From assembly GCF_000003855.2 (NCBI RefSeq), contig NW_003101681.1:1309405-1373404 (forward strand): a DNA stretch of 64,000 bases. Direction: 5' to 3'. This DNA is from Blastomyces gilchristii SLH14081. Taxonomy: Eukaryota; Ascomycota; Eurotiomycetes; Onygenales; Ajellomycetaceae. Positions 10,027-22,576 of the stretch are shown here, piece after piece; position 1 is the stretch's first letter, and each line of letters opens with the position of its first letter. The notes below the pieces were generated by a model. That model made no database searches. It was not told the DNA's origin and saw nothing but the letters and a program-made list of their open reading frames with translations. Position numbers and translations under genes: made by a program.

Positions 10027-12032
10027 TTGGATGACTACTGCGTTAGTAAATAAATTAAGGTATTATTTTCTGTTTCAGTTTCTGTAACTGACGTAAAGGC
10101 GATATTTATACTTTTATGAGCAACTTTCCAAGACTTTTCACACTTTTCCTGCGCAGGCTCAATTGACTACAAACCCACACAAGATATTCTGCTAACTACC
10201 AATCCATTCGCCAGAAAAGAAAATGAATACCAACTTAGGCTCCCCTTCGTCTCTCGCGTTGAATTTGTAAACACGCAGAATTAACTACGACGCCCTTGCG
10301 GAGATCACTGCCGGCAGCCGGCTAACGGTGGAGGGTGCCAAGAGTGGATAGCCGACTTAGTCATCTGCCGATGTCACACCTCAAAGGCTGAACTTGCTTC
10401 AATCGCTTTACACACAACTATCCAGAGGGTTATGATGTTATGACTGCAGTGGAATAGTCTATTGGCCAGTAACTGACGACTGTCTCCTTTTCACCACTGA
10501 GCAACTCCTCAGTACAGAATGTGTGTTTATTGCTGACTGGGAACACATTTAGACCCCTCTCCAGAGCGACGAACAGCAAGTTTTGCTCACGCTTTTCTAT
10601 TTTTCCCTAGGCGGATACTTTCATGGCTTACATCCCCAGTCTTAGTTTCAGGAGGTGATTCGAGGTTGAAGGGATTCAACCTGATCCGGACTGAATAACC
10701 TGGTTTTTGTTAGGGCCTACTTTTTGTGGCCCCTTTCCTCCATTTCCCCATCCTGATGACGCGGATGTTGGTTCCTTGGATATTATACACACGTCCAGTT
10801 AATTTCAAACGTTTCCAGATATTACTATTCTCAGCGAACCCGACTCGAGAGGTTTGATGTTTCATCGATCAAGTCTTCCTAAGCTTCCTAATCGGAAACT
10901 TTTCTTCCATTCTGTCCGGCCTATCCATTTCCAAGATTGACTATGTGCGTACGTTGCATGACGCCTTATTGTTTGCGCAACTACCAGTTGTATAGTTGTA
11001 TAGTTTCCCTGCCGCTATTGAAAGGCATGAGACTCTTCAAAAACTTGCAACGCGGCAGGGGATAAAATCTGTTCTCCCTTATTCTTTGTTCCCATTTTTG
11101 AAAATCGAAACGCGGTTGTACTATTATCAGCGTGGTATCTCAAATCTATATCTGATGCGGGACCCTTTAAATGGATAATTGCGTGTTTCCCCTCTCTGGT
11201 TCCACGTCTGGTTCCGAAAAGATTGTCGTGTGTGAGACGGATATCAAATATCCTTCCACCTGAATCAAATGTGTTTGCCCAGAGGGATGGATGGGATGGA
11301 TGCCAGCGGTGCATTTAACACACCTTCTGATTGAAGAGATATGGCGGTGATTTCCAAACACGCAGACACAAAATGCCATGCGCTAGAAAATCCGCCTCAC
11401 TCCTCTTTCATTCTTTCCATTGTGCATTGTATAAGACAATCTAATTGTCGGGTTTATTGGTTCGCCGGATTAATATGATCAATTCTTCCCCGTCTCCCGC
11501 CTCCCCCCTCCCCGGCCCGTATCCGATTCCGGAGTCCAGTAATGTTCTCCAGAAAATAGAAATCCGTGACACAGCAGTTTCGAACAGCACCATACTTTCT
11601 TCTACCAATCTACATCCAACTAGCCCTTATCTATGAAATATCGTCTCATCTGTGGGGACCTTGCTATCCATTCGAGAGTAGGGCAATGAAAAGCGCCAAA
11701 CTGTGTCTTCCTCTGGAAGTGCGTTGATAATACATCGATCATTGATGGTGGATAATGCTCACTCCCACGCTTCTGAAATTGGGTAAGGAATATGTGATTT
11801 TCTTCTGCGCGCCCTGTAGTGTTCGTTTCTTTCTACTATCCGTGTTCGGCTGCTCGATTTCTCCTATCCATCAGCCGGCCGGTTGCAAAATTCCCAAAAC
11901 ACCATGTAGATCTGTTTGCTATTCCCCCCCACCACACCCACCCCCCCCCCAGTTTTAAAAAAGTGCTTTGTATTAGAGATATAACTAGAAAGGAATCGAA
12001 GAATTACTTTTTATTTGATTCTAATCATGACC
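10027..12032. other. 2-kb gene-poor stretch upstream of the quinone reductase
   Basis: Normal-GC DNA up to an assembly gap. It holds the quinone reductase promoter side. Short open frames on both strands (for example 11015-11314 minus) show no domain, codon pattern or splice partner that I trust. I see no tRNA or rRNA. Confidence 0.5.
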
Positions 12033-12132
12033 NNNNNNNNNNNNNNNNNNNNNNNNNNNNNNNNNNNNNNNNNNNNNNNNNNNNNNNNNNNNNNNNNNNN
12101 NNNNNNNNNNNNNNNNNNNNNNNNNNNNNNNN
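12033..12132. other. Assembly gap (100 N)
   Basis: Exactly 100 N, the conventional size for a gap of unknown length. The distance across it should not be trusted. Confidence 0.99.
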
Positions 12133-12930
12133 CACGCCCCTCATTTTAGAACTCGCGATATCGATTTGTCTGTCAACGCTTTTCCCCCGATGAGTCGTAC
12201 TCTAGCAGCGGTTTTGCCGATAATGCAATCCACTGCTCGACATGCACCTTCGACCTGATACATATTAGCGTCGACCTGCGCATCAGAACGCTGTCAACCT
12301 ATAGCTCGACAACAGCGGGTCGACTTGACCAGGTTCTCATCCCCTCCTCCGCGGGTAGACAAAGCACCGAAAACCGTAGGCAATCACGCATGTAGGAGTG
12401 TCCCCCCCCCCCCCCCCCCCCCCCCCCTTCCCCCTTCCCCCTTCCCCCTTCCCCCTTCCCCCTTGCCCTTTTGTGTCTTTCCTTGCTTTCTAGACAGTTA
12501 CCCACCGCGCGTTGGGCATTGTTATTTTGACAATGAGCAAAGAATATCCATAATTCCGAATCCACAAGCTTATCTCCCGCCTTTACTCATGTATATTCGA
12601 TCAAATTCTTCGGTCCTTCTCTCCTCATATAAACTCCTATAACATTATGCATACCTTAGTGCTAGTCCTTGCTAGCCGCTGGGGAAAACTACAAAGGAAA
12701 TATATGTATGTGGGTTAGATGCGGGTTCAAAGAAGGGGGATGGAGAAGGGTCAAAGGAAGTTGGTTCTGCCGTTATGCATCAACTTTTTTTGAAGGGTTG
12801 GTGAGTGCGAGTGTGCCATACTGTCGGGAAATAAGAGGTCATACACTAATGAACGCCACCAACATCATATTACTACTATTTTTCTTATCATCAGCTTACT
12901 ACAAAAGTCGTCTAATAGTTACTTGCTAAT
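12133..12930. other. Last normal-GC stretch before the AT-rich block
   Basis: Apart from the C-rich microsatellite, no gene or repeat is recognised. Base composition and the presence of CC and CG fall off sharply around 12,930, the boundary of the repeat block. Confidence 0.55.
12402..12462. repeat. Poly-C (26 nt) plus (TTCCCCC)5 microsatellite
   Basis: 26 C at 12402-12427 are followed by five exact TTCCCCC units at 12428-12462. On the minus strand this is (GGGGGAA)5 next to a 26-G run, which strongly favours G-quadruplex formation. It lies close to the 100-N gap and to the change to AT-rich DNA. Confidence 0.95.
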
Positions 12931-13100
12931 GCTAGCTCTCTTGGCTCACACATTTGTTTTACTATAAATAGCTCTATCTTTTGTATGGAATTAGATATAA
13001 TAGATAGTGTACAGATAATATAAGAAGCAGATCTTGATACACATAAGATTCATATGTTTCTGACATATTCATCTGAGATATCATTCTGACAGTTATGAGC

Positions 13101-13364
13101 CCGGTAAGCAGCATCTGAATAGAAGCGTGATACACTGATCTCAATCCTCATTTGAATAGATAACTATCATTCAAACTGAGATGATTGATCCTCACTTGTA
13201 TACATTCCGAACTACTCAACTATTATACATCAAATCCTGGCAAGCAGTATCTGAATAGAAGCACGACACTGACCTCAATTCTCATTCAAATAGGTAACTA
13301 TCATTTGAACTGAGATGATTAAATCTCACTCATATACATTCTGAAATACTTAACTGTTATGCAC
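13101..13364. repeat. Two-unit tandem repeat of about 130 bp
   Basis: The unit starting at GGTAAGCAGCATCTGAATAG (about 13103) is repeated at about 13239 as GGCAAGCAGTATCTGAATAG. The match continues through CTGAGATGATT and ATACATTC. Differences are mostly C/T and G/A transitions. Confidence 0.8.
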
Positions 13365-14025
13365 CTTGAATTTCAATCATATCTATTATTCAAAATACTT
13401 GAACTGATTTCTCAATTTATTCAATATAAGCTGATATAACAGATAAGATAATAACTAGTGTAACTATTCACTTTAGTGTTTCTAAAGATTGAAAACTTTG
13501 ATATAGATATATGTTAAAATATGTAAAGAATAAGAAGATATTAAACTTTATCAATCTTGATAAATCTGATATCTTTTCTGAACTAGAAAAATCTCTGAAA
13601 TATAAGTATTCAGAAGAAGTTATCACAGAGATTAAAATAGTATATAATATTAAAATCACTGCATGAAAAATCAAATATATAAAATATAAGAAGATGAATA
13701 AAAGCATGATAAAAATATAAGATATTATATAAAAAACAGTGAATGTTACAGAGTTATAACACATATACAGTAAGAATAATAATATAAAAGAGATTATTTA
13801 TTTATCAAAAAATTGACTCTCTCTTACAACTATAAATTATTAGAATAATATGAGAACTTAATATTATAATCTCTGCAAAATACTGAAAAATAAAGATATA
13901 AAGAAATGATTAAATGACTAATTTTTTATTAAAAATAATATTAAAGAAATAAATATAGCTGAACAGTTTAATTTGAAAAAAGACTTTTTAAATATAAATT
14001 TAATTATTGATGTAAATTATATACA
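13365..14025. other. Unassigned AT-rich DNA
   Basis: Degenerate sequence without CC or CG. No domain is recognised in the short frames. Probably an old repeat. Confidence 0.5.
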
Positions 14026-14033
14026 AGCTTGAG

Positions 14034-14537
14034 TAGACTGACTGCTGAGATTATAAATTTCACATTTAATCTCATTTGATCTGATCTTATACATTTCTTA
14101 GCATGAATTCTGCTGAGACTAGTCATTAAAAAAACATGCAAAGTGACTATATATGAGATCTTAAAATGAAATCATGACTTGAATAAAATGAGAAAGTAGT
14201 TTTATTTGATCTCATTTAGTCTCATTCTTGACATAAAGTTACTATTTTTAGATATTTTAAGGTTTTTTTTAGACTATTTTTAATTTTTTAAGAAGTAACA
14301 CTTTTTGATAATACTTAAATAAGATTTAAAGTCATTTAAAGCAATAAAAATAATTTAAATTGAGAAGTGAAAATCATGATCTCATTTGAAAAATATAATA
14401 AGAGTAGACAGTAAGTTTCACTGAGACAGTATGAGACTACCATCTAATGTTAAAACCATGTAATGGAATCAGTCAAATTGATAATGAAACTATTAAAAAA
14501 TCTAGTTCTGATCTCAGACACGCACACAGTCAGTTTA
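14034..14537 (+). mobile_element. hAT-like MITE, copy 1
   Basis: A 504-bp non-coding element with terminal inverted repeats (start TAGACTGACTG, end CAGTTTA), flanked by the 8-bp target duplication AGCTTGAG (14026-14033 and 14538-14545). The inside carries an AAAAAGTAACACTTTTTGAT block shared by all copies. This copy is heavily transition-mutated compared with copy 4. Confidence 0.88.
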
Positions 14538-14545
14538 AGCTTGAG

Positions 14546-15276
14546 TTAAAAATATTTAATATAATAAAAATATTATATCTTTGATAAAGTTAAAAACTTT
14601 AAGAAATAATATAGAGAAATAAGTATTTTTAATAAAAAACTTCAGTAATTCTTAATATTAATAACATTTTAAAACTGTATCTGCAGAGTCTGTTACTAAT
14701 ATACTCAGTATTATTATTTTAATTTTTCAGAAAAGTTATCTGAATAAAAGAAAAATAGAGAGAAGAAAACTCAGATTAATTAAGTTTTTAATAAAGATAA
14801 TATAATAGAGTAGTTAATTGTATTATCAAGATCTATCTATTATACAGTCTTTTATATATAATAGATATTTATTAAGTGATTAATGAATATCTCACTTATA
14901 TGAAAGTAGTTAGTCTGTAGAAAGAGAATTTAACACTTCTCTTAACTACTACTTTACTGAGTAGATATTTGCAACTCAGCAGAGCAGTTCTATAACTAGA
15001 GAAGAAATATTACATATAAAATAGTAGTGAGCTTTTATAAGAATAGATATTTACAGGTGATTATTCAGATATTTACAGCTTAATATAATATGTACTGATA
15101 GCTACTAGAAGTATTCACAGTAGAAAGATAAATATAGAGATTAAATATATAATAGTATTCAAGATAAGTTATGAATAGTATTTACAAACTTCAGTCTATA
15201 TAGTTATGTATAGTCAAGACCTACTAACTCTATTAATTATACAAGAGATAGAAATAGAGATAAAGAATTTATAAGA
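14546..15276. other. Unassigned AT-rich DNA between MITEs 1 and 2
   Basis: Degenerate repeat-like DNA without a recognised domain on either strand. Confidence 0.5.
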
Positions 15277-15284
15277 AGTGAGAT

Positions 15285-15790
15285 TAGACTGACTGTCAGA
15301 ATCATGAATTTTATATTTAGTCTCATTTAATCTAGTTTTATACATTTCTTAGCATGAGTCTCACTGAGACTAATCATTAAAAAAACATGCAAAGTGACTA
15401 TTCATCAGATCTCAAAATGAGATCATGACTTAGAAAAAATAAGAAAGTAATTACATTTGATCTCATTTAGTATTATTCTTGATATAAAGTTACTATTTTT
15501 AAACATTTTAAGGTTTTTTTTAGACTATTTTTAATTTTTTAAAAAGTAACACTTTTTGATAATACTCAAATGAGATTTAAAGTTATTTAAAGTAATAAAA
15601 AGAATTTAAATTCAGAAGTAGAAATCATAATCTTATTTAAAAAATATAATAAGAGCAGACAGTAAGTCTTACTAAAACAGTATGAAACTACTATCTAATC
15701 TTAAAATTATGTAATGAGATCAGTTTAATTGATAATAAGATTATCAAATATTCTGATTCTGATCTCAGATATGATTACATAGTCAGTCTA
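15285..15790 (+). mobile_element. hAT-like MITE, copy 2
   Basis: 506 bp, starting TAGACTGACTG and ending CAGTCTA. The 8-bp flanks are AGTGAGAT (15277-15284) and AGTAAGAT (15791-15798), one transition apart. Same orientation as copy 1, with the interior matching throughout. Confidence 0.86.
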
Positions 15791-15798
15791 AGTAAGAT

Positions 15799-16472
15799 TT
15801 TTTACATACTTTTTCCTCTCTAAAACTTCATCTGTAAAGCCTTTCACTGAGTGATTTCATAGAATCAGACTCAGTACTGTAGTGATACTTACTAAAAACT
15901 CTTCACATCTATAAAAATCTCAGTGAGGAAAAAATTCCTTATTATTATAAAGAGAAAAGAGTCTGTTACTCAGTTTCTTATTCTATAAGATTATTTATAA
16001 TCTGTAAATCTTTCTCTGACTGTTATATAGATTTATCTCATATCTTTTATATAGAAGAGTTTCAGTTGACTCTTAATCATTTTCATAATATTCTTATATA
16101 ATTATTATACAGATTTATTTCACATCTTTCAATCTGAAGAATTTCAGTTAATCTTTAATTATTTCTCTATAAGATTTTTGTATGACTGTTACACAGATTT
16201 ATCTCACAGGTGAATTACTTTCTATAAGATTATTATCATTAAAAAGAAGTATTTATAAGCTAATCTTTCACTTATTCTTATAAATCATCATTCTTTGACA
16301 CTGTAAAGTTATAAGGAATTTTTCATTCTTTTATCAACTCTGTAGAATTGTAGAATTAAGATGTCTGTGATCTGCAATCACTCTTTGTAATTATATAGAA
16401 AGATTCAGATCTGTGATTTATAATCACTCTTTATTTACTAGAGTGATCTGACTATTTTATAAAATCACTTAT
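15799..16472. repeat. AT-rich DNA with an 83-bp tandem repeat
   Basis: Unassigned sequence. At about 16018-16205 an approximately 83-bp unit recurs about 2.3 times. The anchor GTTATATAGATTTATCTCA near 16022 recurs as ATTATACAGATTTATTTCA near 16105 and GTTACACAGATTTATCTCA near 16188. No coding potential is recognised. Confidence 0.6.
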
Positions 16473-16773
16473 TATAATAAGCTATGTCTGATTATAAGAC
16501 TATTTCATTACACTTCATAGATTTCTATTCTTTTATCTGAAAGCTCTGATTCTCAGTCACTGATTCTCAGCTGAAGAACTTACAGAGTTTCTATTCTTTC
16601 ACTCTGAAGCTTCTATTCTTTCACTTCAAAGCTTTATCTTATATATGTATAAATATTCACTTTAATCACTGATTCTCACACTTTCTCTTTTATTTTTCTT
16701 CTCTAATGTTTTTCACTTTTATTATATAAGATCTATATATTAATACTGATCTATTCAGTGTAAACCTCTTACA
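16473..16773 (+). repeat. Z-family LTR, 5' LTR of element Z0
   Basis: 301 bp aligning end to end with the Z1 LTR at 20659-20958. The first 21 bases match it except for C/T and G/A changes, and it ends CTCTTACA. The same PBS-side sequence (CTTGAAAAA) follows in both. Confidence 0.8.
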
Positions 16774-17124
16774 CTTGAAAAACATTTATTGTCTTCTCAT
16801 TAGAAACAATTATTTATTAAAAAGAGATATTCAAACACATAACAATATATAAGAAATAAGAAAACAAATAATCACAGACTAGTTAAGCAGACACTGAGTC
16901 TCTGTTAAATAGATAAAAGCTTACTTATCAGTCACTCTGACTCTGTAACAAGATCTTATAAAGAGAATGTAAGTAAAAGATCTGAGAGTTCTGATATCTT
17001 AGATGTATAAAATATTCATATAATTACATTTCTTCTAATACTAAAGAATCTAATTCTGAAGAACTCTCAAATACAGATATCACACATTTAATAAATGATA
17101 TAGCTATGTCTACTGATGATATGA

Positions 17125-19397
17125 AGAAATATGAGAATAGTGCGATCTCCGAGTTATGTGAATGATATTGGTCTAGTCTACAGCTCAAAAACTATCAAAG
17201 AGAATTTGAAAGTAATTGAAGAAGCTGCAAAGAAAATCTTTGTTAGAGCAGATATCAATCAAATTCAATTTGATATGAATAAAACTGAGTTAATTCATTT
17301 CTTTCCTAGATTCAATGAGAAAGAACTATCTCTAACTCTTTTAAATAGAGAGATTAAACCCAGTGTAAATGTCAAATGATTAGAAGTATGATTAAACTCC
17401 AAGTTGAATTTTAAATATCACATTCAACAAAGAACTGTCAAGGCAGAAAGACTATTGAACAACATAATCAGACTATCAAATACAGAGAGAGGTCTATCCT
17501 TCCAGGCTATGAGACAGTTATATATAGCCTGTATTACATCAGTAGCTGATTATGAAGTTCAAGTTTGATGAAATAATCAAGGGAATTTCACTGAACTCTT
17601 TCAAAGTCTGCAAAACAGAGCCTTGAGAAGAATTCTGAGAGCATTCAAATTATCTTCTATTAAAGCAATGGAAATTGAAGCTTCAATTCCTTCTTCTGCT
17701 ATTAGATTTGAAAAGGCCTGTATGAACTATGCTCTGAGAGTTGTAAAGATGAGCTCAAATCATATAATCAGAGAAAGAGTCTCTTCTTCATTTCCATCAA
17801 TTAACTCTGAAAATGAACTGGATTGAAATAGATTTCTTGATTGAAATGAAAATAATTCTTCAAAGAAAATGCCTTCTCAACTGTACAGACTATACTCTCT
17901 GATTAAAAATCAATTTTCTTCTTTAAATGTTGAAAAAGTTGATCATGAGAAGTTATCTCTCTGAAGAGAAAAGCTTGAATCTCTTATAGACTTACAAATA
18001 AGTGAACTATCAAAAGAGAAAGAATATGAACAGCATTTGAAGAGAATTTCTACAATCAATATAAAAGACTCTATTCTGATTTATTCAGATGACTCAAAAA
18101 ATGAGAACTTGAATAGATTAGGCGCAGGCATTGCTTATACTGAAGATAATATTAATTTTATCTCAGATTTCTGAAATATAGGCTCTGAATGTGAAGTCTT
18201 TGATGCTGAACTATTTGCAATAGTAAAAGCTTTCAAACTCATTGAAATAAAATCTCATAAAAGAGGAAATTGTTTGAAAGAGGCATGAATATTCTCTGAT
18301 AGTCAAGCTGCTTTAAAAAGACTTAGAAATAGTCAGATTCATAATAATCAAATGAATCTTGAACTGATCTTAAACTCTGTTTTAAAAATTCAAAAGAGAA
18401 GAACATCAAAGCTGATAATTCATCTGCACTGGGTTCCTGCTCATATGAATATTCATGGCAATGAATTGGCTGATTCAGCTGCAAAAAAGAGTGCAGAATT
18501 AAGCAGATCTATTCAAAAAATTGTGTCCTGGTCTTTTATAAAGAGAAAAATAAAAGAATCTTGTTTAGACAAGTGAAATGAAAGCTGGCAGAAACAAAAG
18601 AAGAGTATACATTATTCAAGATTTGAAACAAAACCCAAGTGGAAATCTTGTTCAATTAAATGTAAAAAGAAAATATTCTCATCTATAATACAGCTGAAAC
18701 TAGGACATGGCTATTTCAAATCTTATATACAAACATTTGATGATAGATTTGACTCAATAGAATGCTCATTCTGTAATACAAATGAGAATCCTGAGTATAT
18801 TGTAATGCACTGTGCATTATACAATAGTCTCAGAGCCAGATTGAAAGAGAAGTATAATCAAAATCAATTAAATATGAGATTCTTATTCTCAACTGAGACA
18901 GGAATTAAATACTTAATAGACTTTCTATCAGAAACTCAAGCAGCTACAAGAAAATGACTAAATTCAGAATTATCTGAATATGAAGAGGAGGAAATCAATC
19001 AGATATAGTCTGTTAAAACAGCTATACACTCTCTTTTAATAATTTGTTTTGTTATAGTCTCTCTTTACTTTATCTTTTTCTTTATCTTTTTCTTTCAATT
19101 TCTTTCTATCTATCTATTTAATGTGTCTATCTTTGAGACTGTGTTCTTTTTCTCTTTTCTTTTGTCATGATATTGTCAAATGGTTTTAAAGTATTAAAAG
19201 ATGTTAAAACACTGCAATTTGTAAACAGTTTTTGTATTCTGAGCTGGAATTTTCTGATTTTGCATATCTGAAATTGATGAATGTATAATAGTTAACTTTA
19301 CAGACATAGAAAAAACCCTGAGAACTAAAGTTCTCAGGTAGATGTCATAGTCTCTGACTGCATACATCTATAATTGAAGAATAATAATAATAATAAT
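17125..19397 (+). mobile_element. 5'-truncated LINE (Tad1/I-like) with 13-bp target duplication
   Basis: A non-LTR retrotransposon inserted in Z0. The target duplication ACTGATGATATGA lies at 17112-17124 and 19398-19410. The 3' end is an (AAT)n tail at about 19380-19397. Z1 holds the empty site (about 21230-21260), which reads straight through. The element begins only at the YVDD box of reverse transcriptase, so it is strongly 5' truncated, as usual for LINEs. Confidence 0.9.
17131..19008 (+). pseudogene. LINE ORF2 C-terminal part: RT end, RNase H, zinc finger
   Basis: One frame of 626 codons runs from the RT YVDD-like box (PSYVNDIGLV) to TAG at 19006. A thumb-like region follows, then an RNase H domain with its acidic residues in order: IYSDDS (about 18079), DAELFA, FSDSQAAL, and HWVPAHMNIHGNELADSAAK (about 18427-18486). 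A C-terminal CSFCNTNENPEYIVMHC zinc finger follows. By hand I count 11 in-frame stops, every one TGA, at tryptophan-like positions (for example about 17377, 17389, 17824, 18574). There is no TAA, no internal TAG and no frameshift; four TGG codons remain. The architecture fits fungal Tad1/I-clade LINEs with RNase H. It is not functional as it stands. Confidence 0.88.
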
Positions 19398-19860
19398 ACT
19401 GATGATATGAGAGAACTCTTAAATATGAGCATAGACACAGTATCAAAGTGACTTTAAGCAATGTTGAAATTACAATAACAATAGATACCTGATATATATG
19501 TGAATCAACAATGTTAATATGAGAAAATTTAACAGTTAGCTTAATAAGAAATCTTTGTACAGACAATTTCAATACTGACTGAATCAGATATAAATATACA
19601 AGTGCTGAAGAAATATCTAGATATCTCTGTATATTTTAACACTTCTAATCTCACTCTCTATTCATTATAAAGATTGAACATGCTTATGAAACTAAGTGTA
19701 AATGAAGATGTCATTGATTTATTAACTAATTAAAGTTAGTATATCAATGATTGATTGAAAGATCGCATGAAACAGAAGTTTCATTTATAAATAAAAACAT
19801 ATGAATCAGTATCATATACATCTGATAATATTATTAGACATCTCAGTATTCTGTTTAGAG

Positions 19861-20365
19861 TAAACTGATTATGTAACTGTGTCTGAAATTAGAATTAGAA
19901 TATTTAATAGTCTTATTATTAATTCAACTGATCTTATTACACAGTTTTAAGATTATATAGTGATTTCATACTGTCTCAGTGAGACTTACTGTCTACTCTT
20001 ATTACATTTTTCAAATAAGATTATAATTTTCACTTCTTAATTTAAATTATTTTTATTGCTTTAAATGACTTTAAATCTCATTTAAGCATTATCAAAAAGC
20101 ATTACTTTTTAAAAAATTAAAAATAGGCTAAAAAAACCTTAAAATGTTCAAAAATAGTAACTTTATGCTAAGAATGAGACTAAATGAGATCAAATGAGAT
20201 CACTTTCTTATTTTTTCTAAGTTATGATCTCATTTTGAGATTTGATATATAGTCACTTTGTATGTTTTTTTAATGATTAGTCTCAGTGAGATTCATGTCA
20301 AGAAATGTATGAGACTAGATTAAATAAGACCAAATATGAAATTCATGATTCTAGCGGCCAGTCTA
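19861..20365 (-). mobile_element. hAT-like MITE, copy 3
   Basis: 505 bp in the opposite orientation to copies 1, 2 and 4. It starts TAAACTGATT (mutated TIR) and ends GGCCAGTCTA. The 8-bp flanks GTTTAGAG (19853-19860) and GTTCAGAG (20366-20373) differ by one transition. It sits within Z0. Confidence 0.86.
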
Positions 20366-20658
20366 GTTCAGAGACACTGCTATGTAATAGAAGATATTAA
20401 ATTAATTATAGAGTACTTAATAGAGAAATACTTCTCTTACAACATTCATTTCTGACTTTAACATCAAGATTCTAGAAGCAGATGATCAATTCTGAGAGAA
20501 TTGAATAAAGATTAGTATGCTTAAGAAGATACTAACTTTTAAACTTCTATAAGTTCTTATAAGTATAGACAAAGACCAGACTTATAAAGGCTTCTGTATA
20601 CAACTTCAGATATTGAATAACTGCCTTATTAAGCTTAAGAGTATATAAAATAATAGCA

Positions 20659-20958
20659 TGTGACGGGCTGCGCCCGATCAATTATATAGACTATTTCATT
20701 ACACTTCACAGATTTCTACGGCTCCGATTCTCGGTCGCTGATCCTCTGCCAAAGCTCCGATTCCCGGTCACTAATTCTTAGCTGAAAACCCATGAAATTT
20801 CTATTCTTTCACTCTGAAGCTTCACTATATACATGTATAAATATTCACTCTGATTATTAATTTCTGCACTTTCTCTTCTTTTTCCTTTTCTAATGTTTTT
20901 CACTTTGTATTATAAGATCTATATATTATATCAATCTATTCAGTGTAGGCCTCTTACA
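20659..20958 (+). repeat. Z1 5' LTR
   Basis: 300 bp, TGTGACGGGCTGCGCCC to CTCTTACA. The first 110 bases keep many CG and CC sites, unlike the rest of the element, so this LTR tip is the best-preserved copy of the family in the window. Confidence 0.85.
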
Positions 20959-22043
20959 CTTGAAAAATGTTCATCATCTTCTTATTAGAAACAATTACTT
21001 ACTAAGATATTTAAATATGTAATAATATGTAAGAAATAGAGAAATGAACAATCAGTTAAGTGAACACTGAGTTCTCAGATAGAAGCTTACTTATCAGTCA
21101 TTCTGGCCCTGTAACAAGATCTTACAAAGAGAACAAGATCTTACAAAGAGAATGTCAGTGAAAGATCTGAGAGTTCTGATACAGATGTATGAGATATTCA
21201 TATAATTATACATCTGATGAATGATACAGCTATGTCTATCAATAATATAAGAGAACTCTTGAATACAAGCATAGATATAGTGTCACAGTGACTCTGAGCA
21301 ATGTTGAAATTATAATAGCAATAGATAGCTGATATACATGCAACTCAATAATATTAATATAAAGAAATTCAATGATTATCTTAACTAGAAACCTTTATAC
21401 AAGCAATTTTAACACTGACTGAATCAGATATGAACATGCAAGTGCTGAAGAAATGTTTAAATACTTCTATATATTTTAATACTTCTGATCTCACTCTTTA
21501 TTCATCATAAAGATTGAAAATGCTTATGAAACTAAGTGTAGATGAAGATATTATCAGTTCATTAACTAATCAAGATTAGTATATCAATGATCAATTGAAG
21601 AATTATACAAGATAGAAGTTTCATTCATAAATGAAGGCATGTGAACCGGCATTATATACATCTGATAACATTATCAAATATCTCAATATTCTATTTCAAG
21701 ACACAGCTATATAATAGAAGACATTAGATTAATTACAGAGTGTCTGACAGAGAAATACTTCTCTCACAACATTTATTTCTGATTTTGACATCAAGATTCT
21801 AGAAGCAGATGATCAATCTTGAGAGAATAGAATAAAGATTAGTATGCTTAAGAAGATACTAACTTTTGAACTTCTACAGATTCTTATAAGTGTAGATAAA
21901 TATCAGACTTATGAAGATTTCTATATACAACTCTGAACATTGAATAATCATCTCATCAAGCTTAAGAGTATACAGAACAGTGACAGAAGATATTACATTT
22001 AAGTTACTCATATATCTGTGTTAAATAATAATAATGCAGATGT

Positions 22044-22576
22044 TGTAACGTGACGGAACCGAAGCGGTGGCTAGTTAGCGGCATCATGTAGAGGTAGTTG
22101 TTTAAGAAGCTGTATAAGTGAGCTTGACTATCTTGCTTAAATAGTGAGCTTGTAGGCTACAGAGTTATTGTGAGAATATCACAGATGTGATACTTAGTAT
22201 ACTAAGAAGATTGTATAAGATATGCAGTAACTCTTGTATATATTTCAGTAGAAGAAAAATGAATCACTGACTTCTTTGATGAGAAGCCAGTATCTAGCTA
22301 TTCTATATAGACAATGAGCAGATACTCTTCTCTCATTTCATGAGCAAGAATAGTCAGAGTGATATCTCAGTAATATCTTATTATCAAGAAAGAGTGATCT
22401 GCTGATCTCATATAGAAGTGAGATTCTTATATTCATCAATCAGATCTTTCTATGATATATCTGAATAATATCATAGAGTGATTGAAAACCAGTTCAGACA
22501 GAATGAAATCATTCACATGAAATCAATGAGCTGTGTGAAATCACAACAGAGTCTTGATACAGCTGAAAGTATGATA
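22044..22576 (-). repeat. Y 3' LTR
   Basis: 533 bp. On the plus strand it starts TGTAACGTGACGGAACCGAAG, where the outer 45 bases keep CG and CC, and ends at about AGCTGAAAGTATGATA, the mutated form of the right LTR end GGCTGGGAGCGTGACA. Confidence 0.85.

Larger units (their letters stand above)
16774..20658 (+). pseudogene. Element Z0, gag-side remnant (interrupted)
   Basis: Leader and gag-like region of a Z-family Ty3/Gypsy element, recognised by alignment to the same region of Z1 (20959-22010). It is interrupted by a LINE (17125-19397) and MITE copy 3. The segment ends at the Z1 LTR. On the far side of Z1 the family resumes at RNase H, so its protease and reverse transcriptase parts are missing. 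No frame remains open for long. Confidence 0.7.

Noticed and set aside
11015..11314. 99-codon minus-strand frame upstream of the quinone reductase
   Set aside because: No recognisable domain, no splice partners, ordinary for random open frames of this length in GC-balanced DNA.
12299..12642. Open frames on both strands across the poly-C tract
   Set aside because: They exist only because a homopolymer and a 7-bp repeat encode Pro or Gly runs; no other support.
17131..19008. TGA read as tryptophan (alternative genetic code) in the LINE
   Set aside because: Nearby nuclear genes use TGA as a stop (TAF10, quinone reductase), TGG also occurs in the LINE, and GG-to-GA mutation explains the TGA codons fully.
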